This document shows, piece after piece, positions 27,260 to 35,840 of a DNA stretch of 64,000 nucleotides (the first letter of the stretch is position 1; each line of letters begins with the position of its first letter). The notes beneath the pieces are model-generated. The model saw only the letters and a list, made by a program, of their open reading frames with translations, was not told where the DNA came from and ran no database searches. This DNA comes from Tardiphaga sp. 709 (GTDB lineage: Bacteria; Pseudomonadota; Alphaproteobacteria; Rhizobiales; Xanthobacteraceae), in assembly GCF_032401055.1 (NCBI RefSeq), contig NZ_CP135529.1, forward strand, positions 4,028,501 to 4,092,500, in the 5' to 3' direction. The position numbers and the translations under genes were made by a program.

Positions 27260-27780
27260 CGTCCTGCCCCACCGAGAGGGGCGATCGCGATCGTCACGTT
27301 CGCGGGGTGGGATGCGGTGGACGCCGGAGATGCGGCGTTACGCGGTTTGGGGGTGACGTCTGTCTTCGGGCAGGACGGATCTGCGCCAGCACTGCCACTG
27401 GCAAGGAGACGGCCGACCTTCGGACGGAAAGACCCTCTGGACAGTGTGACGGACGACCAACTCGAAACGCGTCCGGCTTACTCGCTTGAGGCTCCCTGTC
27501 CCTCCGCCGTGGGACCATCATTTTGGTGATCGGACCGTTCGCCAAGGCAAAGTGCAAGCAGGCTGAAAAAACACCGTATGCGGAACGTCGGGCACTTGCT
27601 CGGCGCCTCCGAAAGTCCTGATGCACCAACTTTGCGGAAGACCGCATTCGCATCAGGCCCAAGGGTGCAACGGGCACCCGGCGTTCCGCACGCCCTCTCG
27701 CAAGGGGGCGGGAATGCGAAGCACGACGGCGCCCCCGCGCCGCAAACAATGGGGGCGATGACGCATGTCTGAAGGACAAG
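27260..27780 (+). ncRNA. candidate structured non-coding transcript or repeat
   Basis: Downstream of the promoter at 27226 the sequence is GC-rich and structured. A perfect 9-bp arm TGCGGAACG (27579) pairs with CGTTCCGCA (27690) and extends by a further G-rich/C-rich segment to about 14 bp, closing an ~80-nt loop. A second hairpin CGCCCTCTCGCAAGGGGGCG follows at 27691-27710. From memory, related stretches with a GCACCCGG-CGTTCC-type arm occur many times in Bradyrhizobium-group genomes. A 95-codon frame at 27242-27529 has no family features and looks spurious. Extent and function are guesses. The region runs to the apaG stop at 27895. Confidence 0.4.
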
Positions 27781-27894
27781 GCTCTCCAGAACAGTGGCTG
27801 TTTGACAGTTGAATCTGCGATGGCGCACAGGCGCCAGCGATATCCCCCTTCAGCGCAGCTTCGCCGCTTGAGGGAGGGAGAAGAAGACCTGCCC

Positions 27895-28287
27895 CTAATT
27901 CAGCACACGCTTCCTGTCCGGTCCGTCCAGCGAAAATAGCGGCACGTCGATCTCGAACGGCTCACCGGTATCGGTCACCATCTGATAGGTGCCTTCCATG
28001 AAGCCGGACGTCGTCGGCAGCGGCACGCCCGATGTGTATTCGAAGCGTTCGCCGGGGCCGAGCACGGGCTGTTCGCCGACGACGCCTTCGCCGCGCACTT
28101 CCTGCATGCGGCCGGCCGCATCGGTGATGATCCAGTGGCGGGTCTTCAGCTGCACGGTCTCTTTGCCGGCATTGGTGATGACGACCGTATAGGACCAGAA
28201 GAACTCGCGCTTCTCCTGCGACGAGCGTTCGGGCATGAAATTCGGTTCGACGGTGACTTCGATCTGTCGTGTTATGGCGCGGTACAT
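27895..28287 (-). CDS. apaG: ApaG (Co2+/Mg2+ efflux-associated) protein
   Basis: 130 residues from the ATG at 28287 (MYRAITRQIEVTVEP), the usual start of the family; the open frame extends to 28368. The fibronectin-III-like fold is marked by FFWSYTVVITNAG, TRHWIITDAAG, GEGVVGEQPVLGPGE and FEYTSGVPL with FMEGTYQM. The exact role is unsettled: mutants in enterobacteria affect divalent-cation resistance, and it binds pyrophosphate-like ligands. It stands alone, convergent to the putative non-coding stretch. No strong ribosome site is visible. Confidence 0.9.
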   Translation of the reverse strand: MYRAITRQIEVTVEPNFMPERSSQEKREFFWSYTVVITNAGKETVQLKTRHWIITDAAGRMQEVRGEGVVGEQPVLGPGERFEYTSGVPLPTTSGFMEGTYQMVTDTGEPFEIDVPLFSLDGPDRKRVLN

Positions 28288-28517
28288 GGCGGTGTCATCG
28301 TTCAAAATACGTCGCAAGCATAGCGAAAACCGCGCCTTTGGCCAAATCACGTGAAGTTCGGCGTCCAACGCCGGCGGGCCATCGCTGTTTCAACATAGTT
28401 ACCGCATAATCGATCCCTGATTTGGTTATGACGTGACGGATCGTCCCATGCAAATGGCCTGCGTGTGGTGGGACGGTTAATTTTCATTATGCGACGATTG
28501 CCGTTGAGCGGTGCTGA

Positions 28518-29774
28518 ATGACCTCTGTTGTCGATCCGATCGCCGACCAGCTCCACGCAGACACGTCAATGCACGTATCCGCGTCGCGGGCCTCGGCGCG
28601 TGCCGATACCGTGTCGCTTCCCGTTGCAGGCACCGAGCGTGAGTTGCGTCTCGATCTGTTTCGCGGGCTGGCGCTGTGGCTGATCTTCATCGACCACCTG
28701 CCGCCGAATATCCTGACCTGGCTGACGATCCGTAATTACGGTTTCAGTGACGCTACCGAGATCTTCATCTTCATCTCCGGCTATACCGCCGCTTTCGTCT
28801 ATGGCCGCGCGATGCAGGAGCAGGGCACGCTGGTCGCCAGCGCGCGCATCTTCAAGCGGGTCTGGCAGATCTATGTCGCCCACGTCTTCCTGTTCACGAT
28901 CTTCCTCGCGGAAATCTCCTATGTTGCGACGCGGTTCGAGAACCCGCTCTATTCCGAGGAAATGGGAATTCTCGATTTTCTCAAACAGCCCGATGTGACC
29001 ATCGTTCAGGCGCTGTTGCTAAAATTTCGCCCGGTGAACATGGACGTGTTGCCGCTCTATATCGTCCTCATGCTGTTCCTGCCGCCGATCCTCTGGCTGA
29101 TGCGGCGCCGCGCCGATCTCACGCTGGCGCTGTCGGTCGGTCTTTATGCGCTGACCTGGGAATTCGACCTGCATCTGACCGCCTACCCGAACGGCGTCTG
29201 GGCCTTCAATCCGTTCGCCTGGCAGTTGCTGTTCGTGTTCGGCGCCTGGTGTGCACTGGGCGGCGCCGTCAGGATGTCGCGGATACTGTCATCCAACATC
29301 ACGCTGTGGCTCTGCGTGGCCTATCTTCTGGCGGCGTTCTGGGTGACGCTGACCTGGTACATTCCGCAGATCCATCATCTGCTGCCGAAGGTCATCGAGC
29401 AGTGGATGTATCCCATCAACAAGACCGATCTCGACGTGCTGCGCTTCGCCCACTTCCTGGCGCTGGCGGCGCTCACCGTCCGTTTCCTGCCCAAGGAGTG
29501 GCCGGGGCTGAAATCGGTCTGGCTGCGGCCGATGGTGTTGTGCGGCCAGCACTCCCTCGAAATTTTCTGTATCGGGGTGTTCCTGGCCTTTGCCGGCCAT
29601 TTCGTGCTGGCTGAGGTCGCCGGCGGAGCCGGCATGCATGCCCTGATCAGCTTCCTCGGCATAGTTGTTATGTCAACCGCCGCCTGGGTGTTTTCGTGGT
29701 ACAAGGGCGTCACTGTCAAAGGCGGATCCCGCGCCAAACGATCCGACGCGGATCTCGCAGGAGGGGAAGCATGA
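28518..29774 (+). CDS. opgC: OpgC-type membrane acyltransferase
   Basis: 418 residues, about ten membrane helices, belonging to the OpgC family. LDLFRGLALWLIFIDHLPPN (about 44-63) and DATEIFIFISGYTAAFVYG (about 78-96) are characteristic, including the conserved Arg and His of the acyltransferase-3 superfamily. OpgC succinylates osmoregulated periplasmic glucans. The stop overlaps the following SGNH gene by 4 bp (ATGA), making a three-gene operon with two SGNH-fold proteins. That suggests a combined O-acylation system for periplasmic glucan or another polysaccharide. Confidence 0.85.
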   Translation: MTSVVDPIADQLHADTSMHVSASRASARADTVSLPVAGTERELRLDLFRGLALWLIFIDHLPPNILTWLTIRNYGFSDATEIFIFISGYTAAFVYGRAMQEQGTLVASARIFKRVWQIYVAHVFLFTIFLAEISYVATRFENPLYSEEMGILDFLKQPDVTIVQALLLKFRPVNMDVLPLYIVLMLFLPPILWLMRRRADLTLALSVGLYALTWEFDLHLTAYPNGVWAFNPFAWQLLFVFGAWCALGGAVRMSRILSSNITLWLCVAYLLAAFWVTLTWYIPQIHHLLPKVIEQWMYPINKTDLDVLRFAHFLALAALTVRFLPKEWPGLKSVWLRPMVLCGQHSLEIFCIGVFLAFAGHFVLAEVAGGAGMHALISFLGIVVMSTAAWVFSWYKGVTVKGGSRAKRSDADLAGGEA

Positions 29775-30529
29775 AGGCCGTTCTGCGGCTCACGATGCTG
29801 GCTGGCCTGCTGGTGGCGGCTCCTGTCCGGGCCGAACCGCCCGCGCATACCTGTGAGGTTCCTGCCTACCTCCTGACATCCGAAAGCACCCTGCCCAAGG
29901 TCGAGGCCGCGGCAAAACCGGGCGGAAGGCTCGATATTCTGGTCATTGGCAGCCGATCCTCGGTGATCGGGGTCTCCGACCACTCCGCGGCCTATCCGAA
30001 CCGGCTACAGACCTATCTCAAGGAGAAGCTGCCGGGCGTCGAGGTGAACGTGGCGCTGGAACTGCAGGTCAAGAAGACCGCCGAGGAAATGGCTCCGACC
30101 CTGGAACAGCTGGTGACGGACAAGAAGCCGAACCTGGTGATCTGGCAGACCGGAACCGTGGATGCCATGAAACAGGCCGACGCCGAGGACTTCCGGAACG
30201 CCCTGGATGAGGGCGTTGCCGTCATGCAAAAGGCCGGAACTGACGTCATTTTAATGAATCTGCAGTACAGTCCGCGCACGGAGACGATGATTTCCGGCTC
30301 CGCCTACCTAGATAATATGCGCGTGGTGGCGCAGCAGCACGACGTCCCGCTGTTCGACCGTTTCGCCATCATGCGGCACTGGAATGAGAGCGGTGATTTT
30401 GACCTGTTCAGCGCGTCGCCCGGCATGGAGCTGGCGAGGCGGGTGCATGATTGTCTTGGCCGGGCGCTTTCGACCTTTGTCGTCGATGCGGCCAAGATCA
30501 AAGCAGCGGATTTGAGGATTCAGCGTTAA
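29771..30529 (+). CDS. SGNH-fold periplasmic protein, probably catalytically dead
   Basis: 252 residues from the ATG at 29771 overlapping the opgC stop; signal peptide about residues 1-21 (ending VRA). Residues from about 57 match its downstream neighbour: VIGSRSSVIG, AYPNRLQTYL, PNLVIWQTGTVDAM and QYSPRTETM. The block I serine context is altered (GSRSS in place of GSSST), the block III GTN asparagine is GTV, and the block V D-G-x-H dyad is absent (SASPGMELARRVHD). It therefore keeps the fold but apparently not the catalytic residues. It may be a binding or regulatory partner of the active paralogue. Confidence 0.78.
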   Translation: MKAVLRLTMLAGLLVAAPVRAEPPAHTCEVPAYLLTSESTLPKVEAAAKPGGRLDILVIGSRSSVIGVSDHSAAYPNRLQTYLKEKLPGVEVNVALELQVKKTAEEMAPTLEQLVTDKKPNLVIWQTGTVDAMKQADAEDFRNALDEGVAVMQKAGTDVILMNLQYSPRTETMISGSAYLDNMRVVAQQHDVPLFDRFAIMRHWNESGDFDLFSASPGMELARRVHDCLGRALSTFVVDAAKIKAADLRIQR

Positions 30530-31500
30530 TGAGTTTCGTCGGCCATTTGTCTCGCTTTGCTGTCGTCGCTGCCTTTGCCGCCTCTACGACTCTCGCACTC
30601 CCGATCTCATCGTCCATCGCGCACGCCGAAGCGGCGCAGGCCGCCCCGGCTGACAGCAAGGGCGCCGACCAAAGCGTTGCGGTCAATGATCCCGCGGACG
30701 CCGCGAAGAGGGGCGTCGCTGCGAAGGCCATCGACAAGGTCAAGGAAGTCGCAAAGACCGCTACCGATATCTTGAGCCGCGTCCCCTGCCGCGCGCCGAA
30801 AGGCGGCATGAAGGCGATGGGCGCGCTGCCGCATGTGGCCAGCAAGCTTGTTGCCGGCAAGCCCGTGGTCATTGTTGCGTTCGGTTCGTCCTCCACCGAA
30901 GGCTACGGTTCGACGGCGCCGGAATTCACCTATCCGAACCGCCTCGCAGCGCAGTTGCATCGCGCCTATCCCTCGGCCAATATCACCGTGCTCAACCGCG
31001 GCAAGGGCGGCGAAGACGCGCCGGAAATGATGGCGCGGTTGCAGAGCGAAGTGATCAATTCGAAGCCTGATCTCGTGATCTGGCAGGTCGGCACCAATGC
31101 GGTGCTGCGCAATCTCGATCCCGGCGAAACCAGCAAGATGGTGGAAGACGGCGTCGCCCGCATTCAGGCGGCGGGCGCCGATCTGGTGCTGGTCGATCCG
31201 CAATATTCGCCGCTGGTGAATACGCGTCCCGAAGGCACCAGCAAGATGGTCTCGCTGCTGCATAAGGTGGCCGAACTGCGCAAGGTCGGCATCTTCCCGC
31301 GCTTCGAAGTGATGAAGGAATGGCACGAAGGCCAGCAGATGTCGTTCGACAGCTTTGTCATTGCCGACGGCCTGCATATGAACGATTGGGGCTATGCCTG
31401 CTTCGCGCAGTTGCTCGGCGACAACATCATCAAGTCGGTCGGCCAGGTGAAGCTCGGCATCAACGAGCCGCAGATTCAGCAGGCGCAGAAGCCGCTGTAA
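30529..31500 (+). CDS. SGNH/GDSL hydrolase or acyltransferase, periplasmic
   Basis: 323 residues from the ATG at 30529, overlapping the previous stop by one base (TAATG). A signal peptide (about 1-34) and a low-complexity Ala/Lys/Asp linker precede the domain. SGNH blocks are intact: nucleophile Ser in VAFGSSSTEGYGS, GTNA in VIWQVGTNAVLR, and the Asp/His pair in DGLHMNDWGY. It is likely an esterase or acyltransferase working on acylated glycans made by the linked OpgC. It shares YPNRLAAQL, PDLVIWQ and PQYSPLV with the degenerate paralogue upstream, so the pair arose by tandem duplication. Confidence 0.83.
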   Translation: MSFVGHLSRFAVVAAFAASTTLALPISSSIAHAEAAQAAPADSKGADQSVAVNDPADAAKRGVAAKAIDKVKEVAKTATDILSRVPCRAPKGGMKAMGALPHVASKLVAGKPVVIVAFGSSSTEGYGSTAPEFTYPNRLAAQLHRAYPSANITVLNRGKGGEDAPEMMARLQSEVINSKPDLVIWQVGTNAVLRNLDPGETSKMVEDGVARIQAAGADLVLVDPQYSPLVNTRPEGTSKMVSLLHKVAELRKVGIFPRFEVMKEWHEGQQMSFDSFVIADGLHMNDWGYACFAQLLGDNIIKSVGQVKLGINEPQIQQAQKPL

Positions 31501-31528
31501 GTTCGAAGAGGGGCGAATACCTCTCAGC

Positions 31529-31639
31529 CGTCATTGCGAGCCTTGGCGAATTGCGAAGCAATTCGTTTGGGCGAAGCAATCCAGTCTTGCTTGAAAGAAA
31601 GTCTGGATTGCTTCGTCGCAAGTGCTCCTCGCAATGACG
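31529..31639. repeat. dispersed palindromic repeat, family F
   Basis: CGTCATTGCGAGCCTTGGCG at the left and CTCCTCGCAATGACG at the right, with an inner AAGCAATCCAG/CTGGATTGCTT pair, give a long hairpin between the convergent SGNH gene and metZ. Similar elements are frequent in Bradyrhizobium and Rhodopseudomonas. Confidence 0.7.
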
Positions 31640-31652
31640 ATGGAGAGATTGG

Positions 31653-32834
31653 CTAAGCCTTCGCCAGCGCCGCTTCAAGATCCTCGATCAGATCGTCACG
31701 ATGCTCGAGGCCGGCCGAGAAGCGGATAAAGCCCTCTGTGATCCCGAGTTCGAGCCGTGCTTCCAGCGGCAGGCGCTGATGCGTCGTCGTCGCCGGATGC
31801 GTGACGAGGCTCTTGGCATCGCCGAGATTGTTGGAGATCCGGGCGACCTTCAGCTCATTGAGGACGCGGAACGCCGCTGCCTTGCCGCCCTTCACCTCGA
31901 AGCCGATCAGCGTCGAGCCGGCGCGCATCTGCTTCTTCACCGTTGTCGCCTGCGGATGGTCCTCGCGGCCCGGATAGATCAATCGCGAAATCTTCGGATG
32001 CTGGGCCAGCACATCCGCGATCGCCGCGGCCGTCTGGGTTTGCCGCTCGACGCGGATCGCCAGCGTCTCCAGTCCCTTCACCAGCGTCCACGCATTGAAT
32101 GGTGAGATCGAGGGGCCGGTCTGGCGCAGATAGTTATGAATATGCTCGTCGATGAAGTCCTTCGACGACAGGATGATGCCGCCGAGACAACGTCCCTGAC
32201 CGTCGATGTGCTTGGTTGCCGAATACACGACGACATCTGCACCGAGCGCCAGTGGGCTCTGCCAGAGCGGCGTCGCGAACACGTTATCGACAATCAGTCG
32301 CGCGCCGCCGGCATGGGCGATGTCAGCGATGGCAGATATGTCGAGCACGTCGAGCGTCGGATTTGTCGGACTTTCCAGGAACAGCGACTTGGTGTTGGGG
32401 CGCATCGCCTTCTGCCACTGGTCGAGGTCGAGGCCGTCGACGAGGGTGAATTCGATGCCATAGCGCGGCAGCAACTCCTCGATGACGTAGCGACAGGACC
32501 CGAACAGGGCTTTCGCAGCAACGACGTGATCGCCCATGCGCAGCGGCGCGAGAATGGCGGTGGTCACGGCGGCCATGCCGGTGGCCGTCGAGCGCGCAGC
32601 CTCCGCACCTTCGAGGTCGATCATGCGGCTCTCGAACATCGACGTATTCGGATTCGAAAAGCGCGAATAGATGAAACCGGGATCTTCGCCCTTGAACCGC
32701 GCCTCGCAGGCTTCTGCGGTCTCGTAGATGAAGCCCTGCGTGAGGAAGAGGGCTTCGGACGTCTCGTTGAATTGTGAGCGCAGCGCGCCGGAATGAACGA
32801 GCCGGGTTTCGGGGCGATAGGACTTCGTAGACAT
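31653..32834 (-). CDS. metZ: O-succinylhomoserine sulfhydrylase
   Basis: 393 residues, Cys/Met-metabolism PLP enzyme. PLP lysine is Lys208 in YSATKHIDGQG, with STATGMAAV (about 82-90), SRFSNPN (58-64) and ESPTNPTLDV also conserved. It makes homocysteine directly from O-succinylhomoserine and sulfide. The start is the ATG at 32834 with GGAGG upstream; the open frame reaches 32909 into the riboswitch terminator. Transcription is controlled by the SAM-II riboswitch in its leader. Cystathionine gamma-synthase is the nearest alternative. The riboswitch and MSTKSYRPETRLVHSG start favour MetZ. Confidence 0.9.
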   Translation of the reverse strand: MSTKSYRPETRLVHSGALRSQFNETSEALFLTQGFIYETAEACEARFKGEDPGFIYSRFSNPNTSMFESRMIDLEGAEAARSTATGMAAVTTAILAPLRMGDHVVAAKALFGSCRYVIEELLPRYGIEFTLVDGLDLDQWQKAMRPNTKSLFLESPTNPTLDVLDISAIADIAHAGGARLIVDNVFATPLWQSPLALGADVVVYSATKHIDGQGRCLGGIILSSKDFIDEHIHNYLRQTGPSISPFNAWTLVKGLETLAIRVERQTQTAAAIADVLAQHPKISRLIYPGREDHPQATTVKKQMRAGSTLIGFEVKGGKAAAFRVLNELKVARISNNLGDAKSLVTHPATTTHQRLPLEARLELGITEGFIRFSAGLEHRDDLIEDLEAALAKA

Positions 32835-32867
32835 GTGACCTCCAACGTACCCGCGTAACACGGGCAC

Positions 32868-32902
32868 AAAAAACCGGCCTGGACGGACGTCCTCAGGCCG
32901 GG
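32868..32902 (-). terminator. terminator of the metZ SAM-II riboswitch
   Basis: On the minus strand CCGGCCTG (from 32901) pairs with CAGGCCGG (to 32874), with an inner GGAC/GTCC, followed by six T (32873-32868). The 5' arm (32894-32902, CCCGGCCTG) can instead pair with an upstream CAGGCCGGG at 32928-32936 that directly follows the aptamer. The two hairpins are mutually exclusive: terminator versus antiterminator. Confidence 0.8.
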
Positions 32903-32936
32903 ATCGCATGCTGGAAGGACATGTGTCCCCGGCCTG

Positions 32937-32990
32937 TTTAGCGACTTATTTTACGTGGCTGCAAGCCGGCCGGCTCAAATCACCACGGGA
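32937..32990 (-). promoter_or_regulatory. SAM-II riboswitch aptamer
   Basis: On the minus strand the aptamer reads GTGGTGATTTGAGCC, then GGCTTGCAGCCACG, then TAAGTCGCTAAA. These are the P1 stem, the SAM-contacting loop and the pseudoknot strand of the SAM-II class, found in alphaproteobacteria before met genes. The next bases form the antiterminator arm. A TTGACG at 33022-33027 (minus strand) with a 17-bp spacer to TATGCA (32999-33004) could be the promoter, placing the transcript start just before the aptamer. Confidence 0.93.
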
Positions 32991-33103
32991 TAACGATGTG
33001 CATATTCCCGCTTGCCCTTTTCGTCAAGGCGGGGCTGAGATAACCGGTAAAGTCGCTATTTTTCAGTGTATTCTCGCTGAAGGACGACCGAAGGACGAGA
33101 CCT

Positions 33104-34210
33104 GTGCCGTTTACGCTTGCCCCCGATGCCGATGGAATTCTGCCCGACCGCATGATTGCAGCGATGGCCGATGCTGGCCTGATCCTGCCGGAATATCCCT
33201 TCGTCGAGAGCCAGATCCAGCCTGCCAGCCTCGATCTGCGGCTCGGCTCCATCGCCTATCGCGTGCGCGCCAGCTTCCTGCCGGGGCCGAATTCGACCGT
33301 CGCCGAGCGCATCGACGAGTTGAAGCTGCACGAGATCGATCTGTCCGACGGTGCGGTGCTGGAGACCAACTGCGTCTACATCGTGCCGCTGATTGAAAGT
33401 CTGGCGCTGCCGCCGAACATCTTCGCCGCCGCCAATCCGAAGAGCTCCACGGGACGCCTCGACGTGTTCACGCGGGTGATTGCTGATGGCACCAGACGGT
33501 TCGATGTGATCGGTGCGGGCTATCACGGGCCGCTCTATGCCGAGATCAGCCCGAAGACATTTCCAGTCCTGCTGCGCGAAGGCTCGCGTCTGTCGCAGGT
33601 GCGCTTCCGCGTCGGCGATGCGGTGCTCGATACCGAAGCGCTGGAAGAACTCCACGCGCAGGAGCCGCTAGTTGATAGCGAGACGGCGGATCTGAACAAC
33701 GGCCTCGCACTATCGGTCGATCTCTCTGGCGAAAACGCCTCGGGCTTCGTCGGCTACCGCGCCAAGCGTCATACCGGTGTGGTCGATATCGATCGTCGCG
33801 GTGGCTACAGCGTCAATGAATTCTGGGAGCCGATCTCGGCGCGCAAGGACGGCACGCTGATCCTCGATCCCGGCGAGTTCTACATTCTCGCCTCCAAGGA
33901 AGCGGTGCAGGTGCCGCCGGACTATGCCGCCGAAATGGTGCCGTTCGATCCGCTGGTCGGCGAATTCCGCGTGCATTATGCCGGCTTCTTCGATCCCGGC
34001 TTCGGCCATGATGGCGCCGGCGGCAAGGGCTCGCGCGCCGTGCTCGAAGTGCGCTCGCGCGAAGTGCCGTTCATTCTCGAACACGGCCAGATCGTCGGCC
34101 GTCTGGTCTATGAGCGCATGCTGGATCGTCCGGATGCCCTCTATGGCCAGCGCATCGGCTCAAATTATCAGGGCCAGAGCCTGAAACTTTCGAAGCACTT
34201 CAAGGTCTGA
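33104..34210 (+). CDS. dcd: double-domain 2'-deoxycytidine triphosphate deaminase
   Basis: 368 residues, about twice the E. coli Dcd length, because two dUTPase-fold units are fused. The first carries QIQPASLDLRLG (about 37-48) and NPKSSTGRLDVFTR. The second carries EFYILASKEAVQVP, EFRVHYAGFFDPGFG and FILEHGQIVGRLVYE. It turns dCTP into dUTP for thymidylate synthesis. The start is GTG at 33104 with AAGGACGAGA upstream. This long form is normal in alphaproteobacteria. It is divergent from metZ, with the riboswitch in between. Confidence 0.88.
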   Translation: MPFTLAPDADGILPDRMIAAMADAGLILPEYPFVESQIQPASLDLRLGSIAYRVRASFLPGPNSTVAERIDELKLHEIDLSDGAVLETNCVYIVPLIESLALPPNIFAAANPKSSTGRLDVFTRVIADGTRRFDVIGAGYHGPLYAEISPKTFPVLLREGSRLSQVRFRVGDAVLDTEALEELHAQEPLVDSETADLNNGLALSVDLSGENASGFVGYRAKRHTGVVDIDRRGGYSVNEFWEPISARKDGTLILDPGEFYILASKEAVQVPPDYAAEMVPFDPLVGEFRVHYAGFFDPGFGHDGAGGKGSRAVLEVRSREVPFILEHGQIVGRLVYERMLDRPDALYGQRIGSNYQGQSLKLSKHFKV

Positions 34211-34226
34211 CGGGGGCGTCGTCGCG

Positions 34227-34433
34227 TCAACGCTTCGCAGTCTGTACCAATGCCGCAGGCGACGGCGATAATGCCCGCTTCATCGCGGCGTAAGTGCGCA
34301 ACTGCGCGGCGCTCTTCAGAGCGTGATCGCGCGCTTCGCCGGGCGGCAGCAATGCGGCCTCGCTGGTCCGGGAAGCCGCCTGGATATCCAGGTGATCGGC
34401 CGAAAGAAAGACCATTTTCTGCCTGTTGCGCAT
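34227..34433 (-). CDS. small conserved-looking protein, unknown
   Basis: 68 residues, helical and charged, with ATG at 34433 and AAGGAC nine bases upstream. The segment DHLDIQAASRTSEAALLPPG followed by EARDHALKSAAQLRTYAAMKR looks like a recurrent Bradyrhizobium-group small protein that I recall but cannot name. No membrane segment or metal motif is seen. It is tail-to-tail with dcd and just downstream of the zinc-ribbon gene, so the two small genes may share a transcript. Confidence 0.6.
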   Translation of the reverse strand: MRNRQKMVFLSADHLDIQAASRTSEAALLPPGEARDHALKSAAQLRTYAAMKRALSPSPAALVQTAKR

Positions 34434-34457
34434 CGTGCTTGTCCTTTCACGGCGTGC

Positions 34458-34691
34458 CTAATTCGGCGCGCGAAGGTCGGCGTCGAGCCATCCTGCAGAT
34501 CTGGATTTCATAGGGTCTTCGGCAAGCAAGGCTTTGATGAAATGGCCGCATGACCCGCATTCGAACGAGCGCGAGTCCACCCCCGACGACCCCGGACCGA
34601 TCCGGGCGAGCATCATGCGGGACATGCATCTGGGGCAGCGCGGACGTTCGCTTGAAGTGAGATTGTTCGGTTCGGGCCGAATTTCAATCAT
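34458..34691 (-). CDS. small zinc-ribbon protein, unknown
   Basis: 77 residues from the ATG at 34691 (AGGGG upstream); the open frame continues to 34802 without support. Two CxxC knuckles, CPRC (about 19-22) and CGSC (about 44-47), frame MSRMMLARIGPGSSG and form a zinc ribbon of the type seen in many short rhizobial proteins. The function is unknown. DNA, RNA or protein binding are all possible. It lies 24 bp upstream of the 68-residue gene. The gap to the Crp/Fnr gene (34692-34870) shows nothing else. Confidence 0.7.
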   Translation of the reverse strand: MIEIRPEPNNLTSSERPRCPRCMSRMMLARIGPGSSGVDSRSFECGSCGHFIKALLAEDPMKSRSAGWLDADLRAPN

Positions 34692-34870
34692 GGTGCACCC
34701 CTGTGTAACAGGCGGGAGCACGATGCTCTCAGTCACCGACAAAAGCCGATGTGCAGCTCGGTGATGGCGGACCATGCGCTCCATATGTCGGAGAGTCGAC
34801 ATAATTCTCCGGTTCCATCATTAATTCGCGGAACCTCGGGCTTTGGATCAGTCCGGTGTTCGACACTGGC

Positions 34871-35566
34871 TTAGTTAGCGCTTGAAAGCCTTTGGAAGCA
34901 CTCGCACGACAAGTCTTCGACCTTCTGTCGGTCAAGTATTTTGATGGTCCCGCGCGCGTAGGTAATGATGCCCGCCTTCTGCAGATTGCTCGCGACGTCC
35001 GTGACCGACGTACGTCGCACACCCAGCATCTCGGAAAGGAACTCCTGCGTCAGCTCGACCGTATCGCTTGCGGCACGATCGGACGACTGGAGCAGCCAGC
35101 GGCAGAACCTCTGGTCGATGGGATGTAGCGCGTTGCAGCCGGCGGTGACGCGCGACTGCATAAGCAGCACTTCGTTGTAGTCGATGCACAGCTTCCGGAT
35201 GACCTCGTTCGCCGCGACTGCCTTCCTCAACTGCGATGCCGCGATCAGCGTGCAGGTCATAGAAAGCTGAACGACGACGCGGACCGACGACTTGTAGAGG
35301 CCGATTCCCGCCATCGCCCCGACGACGCCCTCACGTCCGACCGTCGATGTCTCGATGGCCTTGCCGTCCTGCATGACAACGAGCAAGGAGAGCATCCCGC
35401 TGTGAGGGAAGTAGATCTGGTCGAACTCCTCACCGGATTCCAGCAACACCTGCCCTTGCGGGAGATTCCGGGTTGAAAGATTGGGAAGGAGCATCTCGAG
35501 TTCGGAGCGCGGCAAGGTCGAGAGCAGCTTGTTGTCCAAGGGACCGCCTGAATTCGGCGACAGCAT
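34871..35566 (-). CDS. Crp/Fnr-family transcription regulator
   Basis: 231 residues from the ATG at 35566, chosen for AGGAAA seven bases upstream; the frame stays open to 35749. A cyclic-nucleotide-binding-type beta barrel (about 20-130; FPHSGMLSLLVVMQDG and VGREGVVGAMAGIG) leads through a dimer helix to a winged helix with FLSEMLGVRRTSVTDVASNL (about 178-197). The Fnr N-terminal cysteine cluster is missing, and the barrel lacks the arginine set for cAMP. The recognition helix (VRRTSV) differs from that of FNR/FixK, so it is probably not the factor that reads the TTGAT-N4-ATCAA boxes in this window. Confidence 0.85.
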   Translation of the reverse strand: MLSPNSGGPLDNKLLSTLPRSELEMLLPNLSTRNLPQGQVLLESGEEFDQIYFPHSGMLSLLVVMQDGKAIETSTVGREGVVGAMAGIGLYKSSVRVVVQLSMTCTLIAASQLRKAVAANEVIRKLCIDYNEVLLMQSRVTAGCNALHPIDQRFCRWLLQSSDRAASDTVELTQEFLSEMLGVRRTSVTDVASNLQKAGIITYARGTIKILDRQKVEDLSCECFQRLSSAN

Positions 35567-35840
35567 GCAGGTTTCCTGCCCGATCGGTCGGGCCGCTTCC
35601 GCAAGGGGGTTGGAATACGCTCCGAGAGCACGTTCCACGCGGGTTACCGTACATATGGGGTGCCGGATGCGAGAATGGGCGGCGCCAAGCCGTGCCGGCA
35701 GGCCATCTCGCGGAATCACGATTGGCAGACCCCGGATAGCCAAGTTCATTCAGGCGCTTAAGACGATTGCGCCGAAATATAATATTTCTCGCTTTGGACG
35801 AGGTATGTGCTTCGCAACCTCCCTGATCTCTCCTGGCACC

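Noticed and set aside
27242-27529. A 95-codon frame after the strong promoter
   Set aside because: It has no ribosome site, its start falls inside the -10/-35 region and its composition is not protein-like.
34871-35566. The Crp/Fnr gene as the regulator that reads the FNR boxes
   Set aside because: The protein lacks the Fnr cysteines, and its recognition helix does not show the usual E-x-x-S-R pattern. FixK is more likely encoded elsewhere.
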